This document shows positions 25,317 to 33,484 of a DNA stretch of 64,000 nucleotides, one piece after another. The notes beneath the pieces were generated by a model. The model saw only the letters and a program-made list of their open reading frames with translations. It did no database searches and was not told the origin of the DNA. Position numbers and translations under genes: made by a program. Where the stretch lies: contig NZ_CALTUX010000003.1 in the NCBI RefSeq assembly GCF_943912825.1, forward strand, positions 1 to 64,000. The letters are read 5' to 3'. Source of the stretch: an uncultured Anaerococcus sp. (GTDB taxonomy: Bacteria; Bacillota; Clostridia; Tissierellales; Peptoniphilaceae). Position 1 is the first letter of the stretch. Each line of letters begins with the position of its first letter.

Positions 25317-25452
25317 GAGCTATTGTAAAATAGAGATTGTAAACCTATACTCAGACATTTTCTAAAAATTAAAACCTAGCAACTAAGCTTTAAGATTAAT
25401 TTTCTTCAGGAAATGGGGATGGCTATAGTTTATTAATATCTTGCAATAGCTC
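25317..25452. repeat. 136-nt near-palindromic element (MITE-like remnant or hairpin RNA)
   Basis: The outer arms GAGCTATTGTAA (25317-25328) and TTGCAATAGCTC (25441-25452) pair over 12 bp. Nested and collinear within them are 25336-25349 with 25424-25437 (13 bp, two bulges), 25356-25362 with 25409-25415 (7 bp) and 25365-25372 with 25396-25403 (8 bp). About 40 base pairs in all make one long hairpin. No frame is present and no target duplication is clear. On the + strand it is followed by CTCTTTTATTATTT, so it could also end the ptsI unit. It accounts for most of the gap 25313-25518. Confidence 0.6.
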
Positions 25453-25518
25453 TTTTATTATTTATTGAATAATTCTTCAATTTGTGATACGATTTTAGTA
25501 TAATAAATGGAGTGAAAA

Positions 25519-26358
25519 ATGAAAAAATACCTATTAATTTTATTGGGATCATTTCTGATTGCAGGCGGCTTGTATTTCTTTTTATTAAGCAATGATATAG
25601 CAGCAGGTGGCTTATCTGGTTTTGCCCTAGTTATTTCAACTGCATTTCCAGTTTTAAATCTAGGTATAGTAAACTTGATTTTAAACATTCTAGTTTTAAT
25701 TGCAGGTGTGATATTTATTAATTTTGACTTTGCTAAAAAATCTTTAGTTTCATCGCTTGCAGTATCAGCATTCATCATTGTTTTTGAAATGCTTGTACCA
25801 GATGTATCCCTAAGTGATGATAAAATAATTAATATAATATTTGGATCTATAATTGTTTCTTTAGGTTTAGGAATTGTCTTTCATCATGAGGCTTCATCTG
25901 GTGGAACAGACTTAATAGCGGCTATACTTAATAGAAAGTTTGGCTTAGCTCTACATGCTTGTTTATTTATGGCCGATTTTGTAGTTGTATCTCTTTCAGC
26001 TATCTTATTTGGTATAGAGATGGCTTTGTATGCAACCTTAGCTATAATGATTCAATCTGTAGGACTAGACTATTTTATCCAAGGTTTTGGAAGGAAGATT
26101 GCAATTGTTGTTATTTCTGAAAAATACAAAGAAATAAATGACTGTATAATCAATAAACACGAAAGAGGAGTGACCATACTAAAAGGGGAAGGTGGTTTCT
26201 CTCATAGAAATCAAGAAGTCATTATGACTGTAACCACAGTTAGGAGATTTCCTTCAATAAAAGACGATATATTAACAATTGATGATAGGGCCTTTATATT
26301 CACCTATTCAGTTTCTGAAGTATTGGGTGAGGGCTTTACATTTGACTCATTAACATAG
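25519..26358 (+). CDS. YitT family membrane protein
   Basis: A 279-aa protein. About five hydrophobic segments fill the first 180 residues, with the family sequences NDIAAGGLSGFALV and HHEASSGGTDLIA. A cytoplasmic DUF2179 domain follows (about 195-275, with GVTILKGEGGFSHRNQEVI). Members are widespread in Firmicutes and mostly uncharacterised; a transport function has been suggested for some. GGAGTG precedes the ATG. It shares its reading frame with the cvfB coding region downstream, separated only by the TAG stop and 9 nt. Confidence 0.88.
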   Translation: MKKYLLILLGSFLIAGGLYFFLLSNDIAAGGLSGFALVISTAFPVLNLGIVNLILNILVLIAGVIFINFDFAKKSLVSSLAVSAFIIVFEMLVPDVSLSDDKIINIIFGSIIVSLGLGIVFHHEASSGGTDLIAAILNRKFGLALHACLFMADFVVVSLSAILFGIEMALYATLAIMIQSVGLDYFIQGFGRKIAIVVISEKYKEINDCIINKHERGVTILKGEGGFSHRNQEVIMTVTTVRRFPSIKDDILTIDDRAFIFTYSVSEVLGEGFTFDSLT

Positions 26359-26367
26359 GAGAATGAT

Positions 26368-27165
26368 ATAAAACAATTTAAAATAAAAAGATTTACAAAA
26401 AATAAAGCCTACTTGCAAACAAGAATGGGAGATGCAGTAATCGACAAGGACCAGTTAAAGGGTTTAAAACAAAATGATTCAGTGGAAGCTTTTCTTTATA
26501 GAGATTTAAACAATGTATTAAGGGCTACAAGGGGTTTAGCTTATAAGATTGATCAGATATACTCATTAAAAGCTGTAGAAATTGACAAAAAAGGAGTCTA
26601 CTTTGAGATAAAAGGAGGGCATATATTTCTACCTTTTGAAGAAAGAACTTATAAAATAATAAAGGATATGACCTATCCAGTAGCTTTTAAAGAAAAAGAT
26701 GGCTATGTTTACTTAACAAGCAAAATCAGAGACTTATTAACCACTGATCATGACTTTAAAGAAAATGATACAGTAACAGGCAGAATTTACTCCATAAATA
26801 AGTCTATAGGTGCTTTTGTGGCTATAGATGAAAAATACGATAGTCTTATTAGAATTAAAGAATTATCAGGGGTCTATATAGAAGGTGAGCTAGTAAAGGC
26901 AAGAGTAAAAGAAGTGAAAAGTGATGGAAAAATTGAATTATCACTAAGAAAAAGAGCTTATCTTGAAATAGATAATGATAGCGACAAAATTTTAGATTAC
27001 TTGTATGAAAATAAATCTGTTGCACTTTCTGATAAGTCATCACCTGAGAAAATTTACTCATATTTTGCAATGAGCAAAGCTTCCTTCAAAAGAGCGATAG
27101 GTAGGCTTTATAAAAATAAAGATATAATAATATACAAAGATAGAATTGAACTAAACGAAAGGTAA
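26368..27165 (+). CDS. CvfB family S1-domain RNA-binding protein, apparent AUA start
   Basis: Homologue of Staphylococcus CvfB/Bacillus YitL, RNA-binding proteins with tandem S1-like domains and a C-terminal winged helix (here about residues 215-265, SPEKIYSYFAMSKASFKRAI). No ATG, GTG or TTG start fits the family N-terminus: the first such codon (TTG 26413) has no ribosome site and would remove the first strand of the S1 domain. The frame reads in from ATA at 26368 (IKQFKIKRF), exactly 6 nt after AGGAG (26357-26361). Either ATA is used, or a TA duplication has shifted an original ATG-ATA-AAA-CAA start. The gene is otherwise intact and co-directional with yitT. Confidence 0.8.
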   Translation: MKQFKIKRFTKNKAYLQTRMGDAVIDKDQLKGLKQNDSVEAFLYRDLNNVLRATRGLAYKIDQIYSLKAVEIDKKGVYFEIKGGHIFLPFEERTYKIIKDMTYPVAFKEKDGYVYLTSKIRDLLTTDHDFKENDTVTGRIYSINKSIGAFVAIDEKYDSLIRIKELSGVYIEGELVKARVKEVKSDGKIELSLRKRAYLEIDNDSDKILDYLYENKSVALSDKSSPEKIYSYFAMSKASFKRAIGRLYKNKDIIIYKDRIELNER

Positions 27166-27167
27166 AT

Positions 27168-27914
27168 ATGGAAAATAACAACAAATTATTAGCTGAAGTA
27201 AATGGCAAAAAGATTTATGAACAAGATGTTTATAATTTCATGGCCAACATTGAACAAAATCAAAGATTTCAAAATGAAGAGGGCATCAAAATTCTTACTG
27301 ATGAAATGGTAAATCAAGAAATACTTTTAGTAGATGCTTATGAAAACAAATTTGAAGAAGATGAAGAGTTTCAAAAAGAGCTTAATTTAGTAAAAGATAA
27401 TATGCTAAAAAATTATGCTATGCATAAAATTTTTAGCAACATAAATGTAGATGAAGATGAAGTGGAAAAATATTATGAAGATAATAAAAAAATATTTTCA
27501 CCTAATAAATTATATCAAGCAAGTCATATTTTGATTGACTCTGAAGATAAGGCTAATGATGTATATAATGAAATAACTGAAGGATTAGATTTCAAAGAAG
27601 CGGCTAAGAAATATTCTAAGGATCCTTCAGCAGCTAGTGGTGGTTCTTTAGGAAAATTCCCTGAAGGAGTCATGGTAAAAGAATTCCAAGATGGATTAGA
27701 TGCCCTAGAGGTTGGAGAGATTTCTAAGCCAGTTAAATCTCAATTTGGTTATCACATTATAAAACTTGAAGATGTTGAAAATGAAAAAGAAAAAGCCTTT
27801 GAAGAAGTAAAGGACCAAGTATATCAAACATATACCATGATGAAAAGACAAGAAAAATATCTTGAAAAAATAGCTGACCTTGCAAAAAAAGTTGAGGTAA
27901 AAAAATATTACTAG
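27168..27914 (+). CDS. Parvulin-type peptidyl-prolyl isomerase, cytoplasmic
   Basis: A 248-aa protein with a SurA/PrsA-like N-terminal helical chaperone part and a parvulin domain (about 118-213) with ASHILI, FKEAAKKYSKDPSAASGGSL and the FGYHIIKL end motif. Unlike PrsA it has no signal peptide or lipobox, so it should act in the cytoplasm. It begins two bases after the cvfB stop. Assisting protein folding is the family role; the clients are unknown. Confidence 0.9.
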   Translation: MENNNKLLAEVNGKKIYEQDVYNFMANIEQNQRFQNEEGIKILTDEMVNQEILLVDAYENKFEEDEEFQKELNLVKDNMLKNYAMHKIFSNINVDEDEVEKYYEDNKKIFSPNKLYQASHILIDSEDKANDVYNEITEGLDFKEAAKKYSKDPSAASGGSLGKFPEGVMVKEFQDGLDALEVGEISKPVKSQFGYHIIKLEDVENEKEKAFEEVKDQVYQTYTMMKRQEKYLEKIADLAKKVEVKKYY

Positions 27915-27923
27915 GAAGTTCTT

Positions 27924-29312
27924 ATGGGAAACGAAAGTGGAAATTCTAATTTTAAAAAATATATAGATCAATTAAAAATTGAGATTAAAAATAAAGAAGA
28001 ACTTCCAAATATTTTAGATGCAATTGTTCAGACTGCAAGAAAAAATGCATGCATAGTTGAAGAACTTGAAGATTCCTACTATATAAAAAAGGGAGATAAG
28101 CCCCTAGCTCTTTTACATCTGAACATAGATAACCAAGCGAGGGTATTATTTGATATCTATGATGTAGATGATGAGGAATCTATAGTTAGTAAATCTAATA
28201 TTAATATTGTTGCTTCAGCTGTATTAATTAATTATATGTTAAAATTTTCGGAAGAATCTTTTGACGTTTTAATTACAACAAATAACATTCAGGATAAGTC
28301 AACAGACTATGCACTAGTTAGAGAAAGTTTAAGGTGTAATAATATAATTAACCTTAATCTAAGGCAAGATGATTGCCTAGCTGATGAATTTTCATCGCTT
28401 ATTTTGTCTGTAATCAAGGTACCTATTAAAAGGTTTAAGGTTGACTATGACTTTATCACTTATAGGTTATCTATAAGTGATCTTATAGGTGGTCGTTCTG
28501 GAGAAAATATCAACAAATTAAGACTTAATTCTATCAAGTTAATAATGGGTATATTTAGGAAGATGAAGGCGAAAGTTGACCTTGAGATGGTAACAATTAC
28601 AGCGGGAGATAGGTATGATAATATACCTTCTTATGCTGATATTGATTTTGTGATAAATTCATCTTATGAAAATGAGCTTTTAAATATCTTTGAGATAATA
28701 AAAAATGAAGTTATAGAAAAAAATCTAAGGTATGAACCAGATATGCAACTTATATGTCATAAGATTGATAATAAAAACATAGACCCTATAACTACAGAAT
28801 CATACAATCATTTAGCATCTTTGATTGAACTATTACCAACAGGGACCTTTGCCGTAAATAGTATCGATAATCAAACTATTTCATCAGCTAACCTAGCAAC
28901 AACAAAATCTATAAAAAATTCCATAAATTTAATTTTAGTGTTGAGGTCATTAACAGAGGAAAGCATGAATCAAATGCTAGAGAAAACTATACTAGCAACA
29001 AAAATATCTGGTTCAAAATTCATGGAAAAACTTCTGATACCAAGATGGAAAAATACTAGTGATGGACTTAAAGAGTGTTTTAAAGCTTCTTATAGAGAGC
29101 TTTTTGATGATAATCTAGATGTGGTTAAAACTCAATATTCACTAGACTCAAGTATAATATTTGATAAGGTAAATGTGAACATTGTATCATTAGGGGTAAA
29201 ATATAAGCAAGATGATGAATATTTTCATAGTCGTATAGATGATATAGAAAAAATCATAGACTTAATTGAAAAGGTGTTATCTAATTTGAGAAAAAGTAAG
29301 GAGAATGTATGA
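27924..29312 (+). CDS. Degenerate PepD-like (M20 family) protein lacking metal ligands
   Basis: The 462-aa length and several blocks match aminoacyl-histidine dipeptidase PepD: the lid-domain motif GGRSGENINKLRLNSIKL (about 189-206, compare GGHSG..IHKGRANANKL), IPRWKNTSDGL and a final VNIVSLGVKY strand like MVSIGP. The zinc site has gone. The GHLDMV block reads LHLNIDNQ, the GADNG motif and the EE.G motif are absent, NLDSEE reads NLNLRQDD, and the last His-Ala block is missing. Peptidase activity is therefore unlikely. It might bind peptides or act as a structural or regulatory protein. It sits 9 nt after the parvulin gene and overlaps the DUF1292 gene by 4 nt. Confidence 0.6.
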   Translation: MGNESGNSNFKKYIDQLKIEIKNKEELPNILDAIVQTARKNACIVEELEDSYYIKKGDKPLALLHLNIDNQARVLFDIYDVDDEESIVSKSNINIVASAVLINYMLKFSEESFDVLITTNNIQDKSTDYALVRESLRCNNIINLNLRQDDCLADEFSSLILSVIKVPIKRFKVDYDFITYRLSISDLIGGRSGENINKLRLNSIKLIMGIFRKMKAKVDLEMVTITAGDRYDNIPSYADIDFVINSSYENELLNIFEIIKNEVIEKNLRYEPDMQLICHKIDNKNIDPITTESYNHLASLIELLPTGTFAVNSIDNQTISSANLATTKSIKNSINLILVLRSLTEESMNQMLEKTILATKISGSKFMEKLLIPRWKNTSDGLKECFKASYRELFDDNLDVVKTQYSLDSSIIFDKVNVNIVSLGVKYKQDDEYFHSRIDDIEKIIDLIEKVLSNLRKSKENV

Positions 29313-29662
29313 CTGAGGTTTTAAATCTTCATGGTCATGAAGTAATCTTTAATAAAAATAAAGGAAAAGCTGTAATTGAAATCGATTTAGGTGATGATAC
29401 TGATGAATGTCTTTTAATAGATATATTTAGTGTTGATCAAAAGGAATACATAGCTTTGCTATCAGGAGAATCTTCAGATATTTATATATTCAATTATACT
29501 GATATCTATGATAGTGAGGATATTGACTTATCAATGATTGAAGATGATGATGAGATGGATGAAGTCTATCACTTGTTCTCTCATTATTGGACTGATGAGA
29601 TGATTGATGATCTAATTGATGAATATAACGAGGAAATAAATCAAGAAAACGTAGAAGAATAA
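29309..29662 (+). CDS. DUF1292 domain protein
   Basis: A 117-aa, strongly acidic protein. The core EVIFNKNKGKAVIEIDL, KEYIALL and IYIFNYTDI strands match DUF1292 (YrzB-like), small Firmicutes proteins of unknown function. The C-terminal half is rich in D and E (IEDDDEMDEV). The ATG overlaps the previous stop by 4 nt and its own stop overlaps the next ATG by one base, so translation is coupled. Confidence 0.82.
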   Translation: MTEVLNLHGHEVIFNKNKGKAVIEIDLGDDTDECLLIDIFSVDQKEYIALLSGESSDIYIFNYTDIYDSEDIDLSMIEDDDEMDEVYHLFSHYWTDEMIDDLIDEYNEEINQENVEE

Positions 29663-30615
29663 TGGTAGCAATTCCTTATTATTCAGTTAGTTCTTATTAT
29701 AAAGATACCTACGGACAAAAGGTATACAAGCTACCAATTAAACTATCATTAACCTGCCCAAATAGAGATGGGGCATGTGGATATGGTGGTTGCATCTATT
29801 GTTCAGAAAGTGGAGGCTCTTTTGAAAACCTACCATCATCAATGACTGTAGATGAGCAACTTGAAGAAAATTACGCCTATATAAGTAAAAAGTATAAGGC
29901 AAAGAAATTTATAGCGTATTTTCAAAACTTTTCAAATACTTATATGGGTCTTTCAGTATTTAAAGATATTATAAATGCTTGTAAAAAAGACTATATTGTA
30001 GGTATAGCGATTGCAACTAGAAGTGATTGCATAAGTGAGGATAAATTAGAATTTTTAAAAGATTTTCATGAAGAAACTGGCATTGATATAACTTTCGAAC
30101 TAGGCCTACAAACTGCAAATTATAAAACTTTAAAAATCTTAAATAGGGGCGAATCCTTAGCAGATTTTATAAGTGCTTGTAAGTTAATAGATAAGTATAG
30201 TTTTAGGATATCAACTCACGTCATTCTTGCTTTACCTTGGGATGATATGGAAGATACAGTTGAAACTGCAAGAATTTTGAACGCTCTTAATGTAAAAGAA
30301 GTCAAAATTCACTCGCTATTTATAATTAAGAATACCAAGCTAGCAAAGATGTATGAGAATAATGAAATTAGCTTGAAAACAAAAGAAGAATATCAAAAAA
30401 ACGTAGTTGAGTTTTTAAGATATATTAGCCCTGATTGTGCAATAGCAAGGATTGTTGGGAGAGCACCAAAGGAAGACTCTATCTTCTGTAATTGGGATAG
30501 GTCGTGGCGGCTTATTAGAGATGAGATCGTCCACTATATGCAAGAAAATAATATCCAACAGGGTGATAAAAGTAAAAAAGAAATTTATAATAAAATCAAG
30601 GAGGAAATATTATGA
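29662..30615 (+). CDS. TIGR01212 family radical SAM protein (YhcC-like)
   Basis: A 317-aa radical SAM protein. The cluster-binding segment near residue 35 reads TCPNRDGACGYGGCIYCSES, the spaced-cysteine form of this subfamily. Later conserved stretches are FQNFSNTYM, ATRSDCI, ELGLQTANYKTLKILNRGE and HVILALPWDDMEDT. The reaction of YhcC-type enzymes is not established to my knowledge. Starts at ATG overlapping the DUF1292 stop; ends overlapping the next ATG (ATGA). Confidence 0.9.
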   Translation: MVAIPYYSVSSYYKDTYGQKVYKLPIKLSLTCPNRDGACGYGGCIYCSESGGSFENLPSSMTVDEQLEENYAYISKKYKAKKFIAYFQNFSNTYMGLSVFKDIINACKKDYIVGIAIATRSDCISEDKLEFLKDFHEETGIDITFELGLQTANYKTLKILNRGESLADFISACKLIDKYSFRISTHVILALPWDDMEDTVETARILNALNVKEVKIHSLFIIKNTKLAKMYENNEISLKTKEEYQKNVVEFLRYISPDCAIARIVGRAPKEDSIFCNWDRSWRLIRDEIVHYMQENNIQQGDKSKKEIYNKIKEEIL

Positions 30616-31040
30616 TTTATTTAGTAGTTGGAGCACAAGGAATAGGTAAGACAAAATATCTAGTTGAGCAAGCAAACCTAGAAAAAGAAAAAGGTAATTC
30701 AAATATTGTATTTATCGATACAGAAGACAGCCAAGTAAGAATACTAGATCATAAGATTAGACTTATAAATGCTAAATCATACAAAGTTGCATCAGTAGAT
30801 TCACTTGTAGGATTTGTTTCAGGTATTCTTGCAAGAGACTATGATATTGGAAAGATTTACATCGATGGTATATATGATGTAGTTGATATTAATAATGATA
30901 ATATTAATAATCTAATTGAAAGATTAAGTGGTCTATCAGAATATTCTAAATCAGATATTTATTTAGGACTAGATTGGAAAAAAGAAGACGTTCCACAATC
31001 CGGCCAATCAGAAATCATTGAATTGAAATTAGAGGATTAA
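30612..31040 (+). CDS. Small P-loop ATP-binding protein, unknown function
   Basis: A 142-aa protein whose N-terminus MIYLVVGAQGIGKTKYLVEQ carries a clear Walker A motif. NIVFIDTED and KIYIDGIYDVVD could serve as Walker B-like strands. This is a minimal P-loop fold without recognisable extra domains. It overlaps the radical SAM gene by 4 nt (ATGA). GGAGGA lies 6 nt upstream. A hairpin follows the stop. I do not recognise a named family. Confidence 0.7.
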   Translation: MIYLVVGAQGIGKTKYLVEQANLEKEKGNSNIVFIDTEDSQVRILDHKIRLINAKSYKVASVDSLVGFVSGILARDYDIGKIYIDGIYDVVDINNDNINNLIERLSGLSEYSKSDIYLGLDWKKEDVPQSGQSEIIELKLED

Positions 31041-31045
31041 TTTAG

Positions 31046-31069
31046 ACCGTCTCTTTGAGACGGTTTTTT
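31046..31069 (+). terminator. Terminator-like hairpin directly before the next start codon
   Basis: ACCGTCTC (31046-31053), a TTT loop and GAGACGGT (31057-31064), then TTTTTTATT and an ATG at 31073. It is strong enough to be an intrinsic terminator. The downstream gene has no other visible promoter or ribosome site. Confidence 0.85.
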
Positions 31070-31072
31070 ATT

Positions 31073-31618
31073 ATGTTATTAGAGAAGAATAAATTAGACT
31101 TATTTGAAAATTGGAGATTGGATTCAATAGAATTATTGACAGAAGAAAAAATAGATAAAGACGAGTTTTTAGATAGAAATTATGAATTTATTGTAAAGCT
31201 AGGATTAAAGCCTTTTTCTAAAATTGTCCTTCTTGAAGAAGCGATATATAATTATCAATATTATAATATAATGGCAAAACTCGCTAATTCAAAGGCATTT
31301 AAGTGCCAAAACTCTACAAAAAAGAAAAAGTTATATTCTAAATTAATTAATGATAGAGAAAATTATTATTATCTCAAAGATCTGGCCACCTGTGCTCTTC
31401 TAGAAATAGTAGGTTATGAAAATATAGATTCTTATTTTATTAATTTAAAATCCAAGAGACTAACAGGTCAAATTTTTGAGATTTCTGTTAAATGTTGCAA
31501 GGATTTAATACTCCACTCAAAAAGTAAAAAAATACTAGAAGAACTTAGGCGTAATAATGCCTTTGATGAAGAAATTAGAGAATCCTTAATAGATTCTTAT
31601 GTGAATAAGAGTTATTAA
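31073..31618 (+). CDS. Uncharacterised 181-aa protein
   Basis: A mostly helical, soluble protein beginning MLLEKNKLDLFENWRLDSIE, with many Tyr, Lys and Ile residues. There is no signal peptide, membrane segment or catalytic motif that I recognise. Three cysteines lie in the second half (TCALLEI, KCCKDL). The start is placed at ATG 31073, right after the hairpin and U tract; no Shine-Dalgarno sequence is visible. An in-frame TTG at 31055 is inside the hairpin and is rejected. It ends 1 nt before the pseudouridine synthase gene and is probably translated with it. Confidence 0.7.
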   Translation: MLLEKNKLDLFENWRLDSIELLTEEKIDKDEFLDRNYEFIVKLGLKPFSKIVLLEEAIYNYQYYNIMAKLANSKAFKCQNSTKKKKLYSKLINDRENYYYLKDLATCALLEIVGYENIDSYFINLKSKRLTGQIFEISVKCCKDLILHSKSKKILEELRRNNAFDEEIRESLIDSYVNKSY

Positions 31619-31619
31619 T

Positions 31620-32576
31620 ATGATAGAGATTGTTATAAGTAAAAACCAAGGAAATCAGAGATTTGATAGATTTTTGAGAAAATATTTTGAGAATGCACCC
31701 TTATCGGTTATATCTAAAAATATTAGAAAGAAAAATTTCAAAATAAATGGCAAAAGAGCCAAGAATAATGATTTTGTATATGAGGGCGATCAGGTTTTAA
31801 TGTATATTAGCGATGAAAATTATAAAAAATGGCTAAGCAAAACCGATTTTATACATCAAGATTTTAATTTAGATATAATTTATGAGGATGATAATATAGT
31901 GGTTATGGATAAAGAGGCGGGTCAATTGACTCACTCAGCTTCTAAGAAAGATTATGGAAATAATCTTGTTGATAATATGCTATCTTATTTATACAAGACA
32001 AAATCATTTGATATGTCTGATAAAACATTTAAGCCAGCAGTTGTTAATAGGCTTGATAGAAATACTGCAGGTCTTGTAATTGGTGCTAAAAATTCAAATG
32101 CACTGAGGCTTTTAAATAAAGCTATCAAAGAAAATAAGCTGGATAAATATTATTTAACAATTGTTGCTGGTAAAGTCAGTAAAGATTTTAAAATAGATAC
32201 AAAGATTTCGAAAAATGAAGATAGAAATAAGGTTAAAAAATCTTCAGAAGGAAAGGAAATACTTACATATTTTAAACCTCTAAAATCAAATGATAACTAC
32301 TCTCTACTAGAGTGTAAATTGATTACAGGCAGGACCCATCAAATTAGGTTTTCACTTAAAGAGAATAGGACTCCAATTATTGGAGATCGCAAATATGGAA
32401 ATCCATCTGTGAATAAGATTATGAAGGAAAAATATAATATTGGTAATCAAGTTTTACTTGCTTATAAAATTATTTTTCCTAAAATCGAAGGTTTAGAATA
32501 TTTGGGAGGTTTAGAAGTAGTTTCAAGAAAATATACTGATATAATAGATTTATCAGAAAAAATAATGGCTATGTGA
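31620..32576 (+). CDS. RluA family pseudouridine synthase
   Basis: A 318-aa synthase with an N-terminal S4 domain (RFDRFLRKYFENAPLSVISK, about 14-33, continuing to about 65) and a catalytic domain with RLDRNTAGLVI (D146 catalytic), then ITGRTHQIRFSL. The layout is that of RluC/RluD-type enzymes. The substrate position is unknown. It is a paralogue of the synthase at 19057, which has a weaker N-terminal module. Confidence 0.92.
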   Translation: MIEIVISKNQGNQRFDRFLRKYFENAPLSVISKNIRKKNFKINGKRAKNNDFVYEGDQVLMYISDENYKKWLSKTDFIHQDFNLDIIYEDDNIVVMDKEAGQLTHSASKKDYGNNLVDNMLSYLYKTKSFDMSDKTFKPAVVNRLDRNTAGLVIGAKNSNALRLLNKAIKENKLDKYYLTIVAGKVSKDFKIDTKISKNEDRNKVKKSSEGKEILTYFKPLKSNDNYSLLECKLITGRTHQIRFSLKENRTPIIGDRKYGNPSVNKIMKEKYNIGNQVLLAYKIIFPKIEGLEYLGGLEVVSRKYTDIIDLSEKIMAM

Positions 32577-32584
32577 GGAGAATT

Positions 32585-33484
32585 ATGACAAAAGTAATAG
32601 GAATAGATGTTGGTGGAACAAAAATTAATACTTGCTTAGTAAATGAAGAAGGAATTATATTAGACATGTATACAACTGATACTCAGGCATCTGAGGGTAG
32701 AGAAGTTGTATTAAATAACATTAAAAAATCAATTTATGCGATAGACTATAAGCAAGCAAGTGCCATAGGAATTGGAACACCTGGTTTTATTGATTCTGAA
32801 AATGGTATTGTAACCTTTGCTGGAAATATTACAGGCTGGACAGGTTTAAATCTAAAAAAAGCTGTTGAAGAATTTGTAGATGTACCAGTATTTGTGGAAA
32901 ATGATGCAAATATTGCCTTAGTTGCAGAAAAATGGATAGGTGCATGCCAATCTTATGATAATGTAGTAATGATTACCTTAGGTACTGGCTTAGGAGGGGC
33001 TATCTATACAAAAGAAGGCGGACTTTTAACTGGGGCACATTTCCAAGGGGCAGAGCTGGGTCATATTATGCTTCATCCAGGTGGAAATTACTGTACTTGT
33101 GGCCAATATGGGTGTGCTGAGAGTTATTGTGCAGGTCCAGCTATAAGTGAAGATTATTTTAGACTTACAGGTAAAAGATTAGAAGGTAAGGAAATATTTG
33201 CAAGGATTGATACTGACGAAAAAGCTATGGAAGTTCTTAAGAATTATCAATCAAATTTAGCTTATCTATTAACATCTTTAAGAAATATTTTCGATCCTGA
33301 TGCAATTGTAATTGGCGGTGGCATCATACATTCAAAAGATATTTGGTGGGATGGTATGATTGATAATTTCAAAAATTACTGCAACAAGCCATATAATATC
33401 GAAATACTTCCAGCCAAGTTTTTAAATGATGCTGGAGTCATAGGTGCAGCCAAAATCGCCTTTGAAAGGATGACTGATGAATAA
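32585..33484 (+). CDS. glcK: ROK family glucokinase
   Basis: Phosphorylates glucose to glucose-6-phosphate, feeding glycolysis and the glg operon through phosphoglucomutase. The phosphate loop IGIDVGGTKI is at the N-terminus, the ROK zinc motif CTCGQYGCAES is present, and ENDANIAL and the catalytic-region GTGLGGAI match the family. The ATG at 32585 is chosen because GAGGAG lies 4 nt upstream; an in-frame GTG at 32573 would overlap the preceding stop. The protein is 299 aa. It overlaps the response regulator gene by 8 nt. Confidence 0.9.
   Translation: MTKVIGIDVGGTKINTCLVNEEGIILDMYTTDTQASEGREVVLNNIKKSIYAIDYKQASAIGIGTPGFIDSENGIVTFAGNITGWTGLNLKKAVEEFVDVPVFVENDANIALVAEKWIGACQSYDNVVMITLGTGLGGAIYTKEGGLLTGAHFQGAELGHIMLHPGGNYCTCGQYGCAESYCAGPAISEDYFRLTGKRLEGKEIFARIDTDEKAMEVLKNYQSNLAYLLTSLRNIFDPDAIVIGGGIIHSKDIWWDGMIDNFKNYCNKPYNIEILPAKFLNDAGVIGAAKIAFERMTDE

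Noticed and set aside
25317..25452. Hairpin element as a T-box, riboswitch or second 6S RNA
   Set aside because: No T-box or riboswitch core sequence and no promoter at its edge; kept only as an unknown element.
25495..25518. TATAAT at 25499-25504 as promoter of yitT
   Set aside because: Transcription from it would start within the ribosome-binding site, and no suitable -35 is seen at the right spacing.
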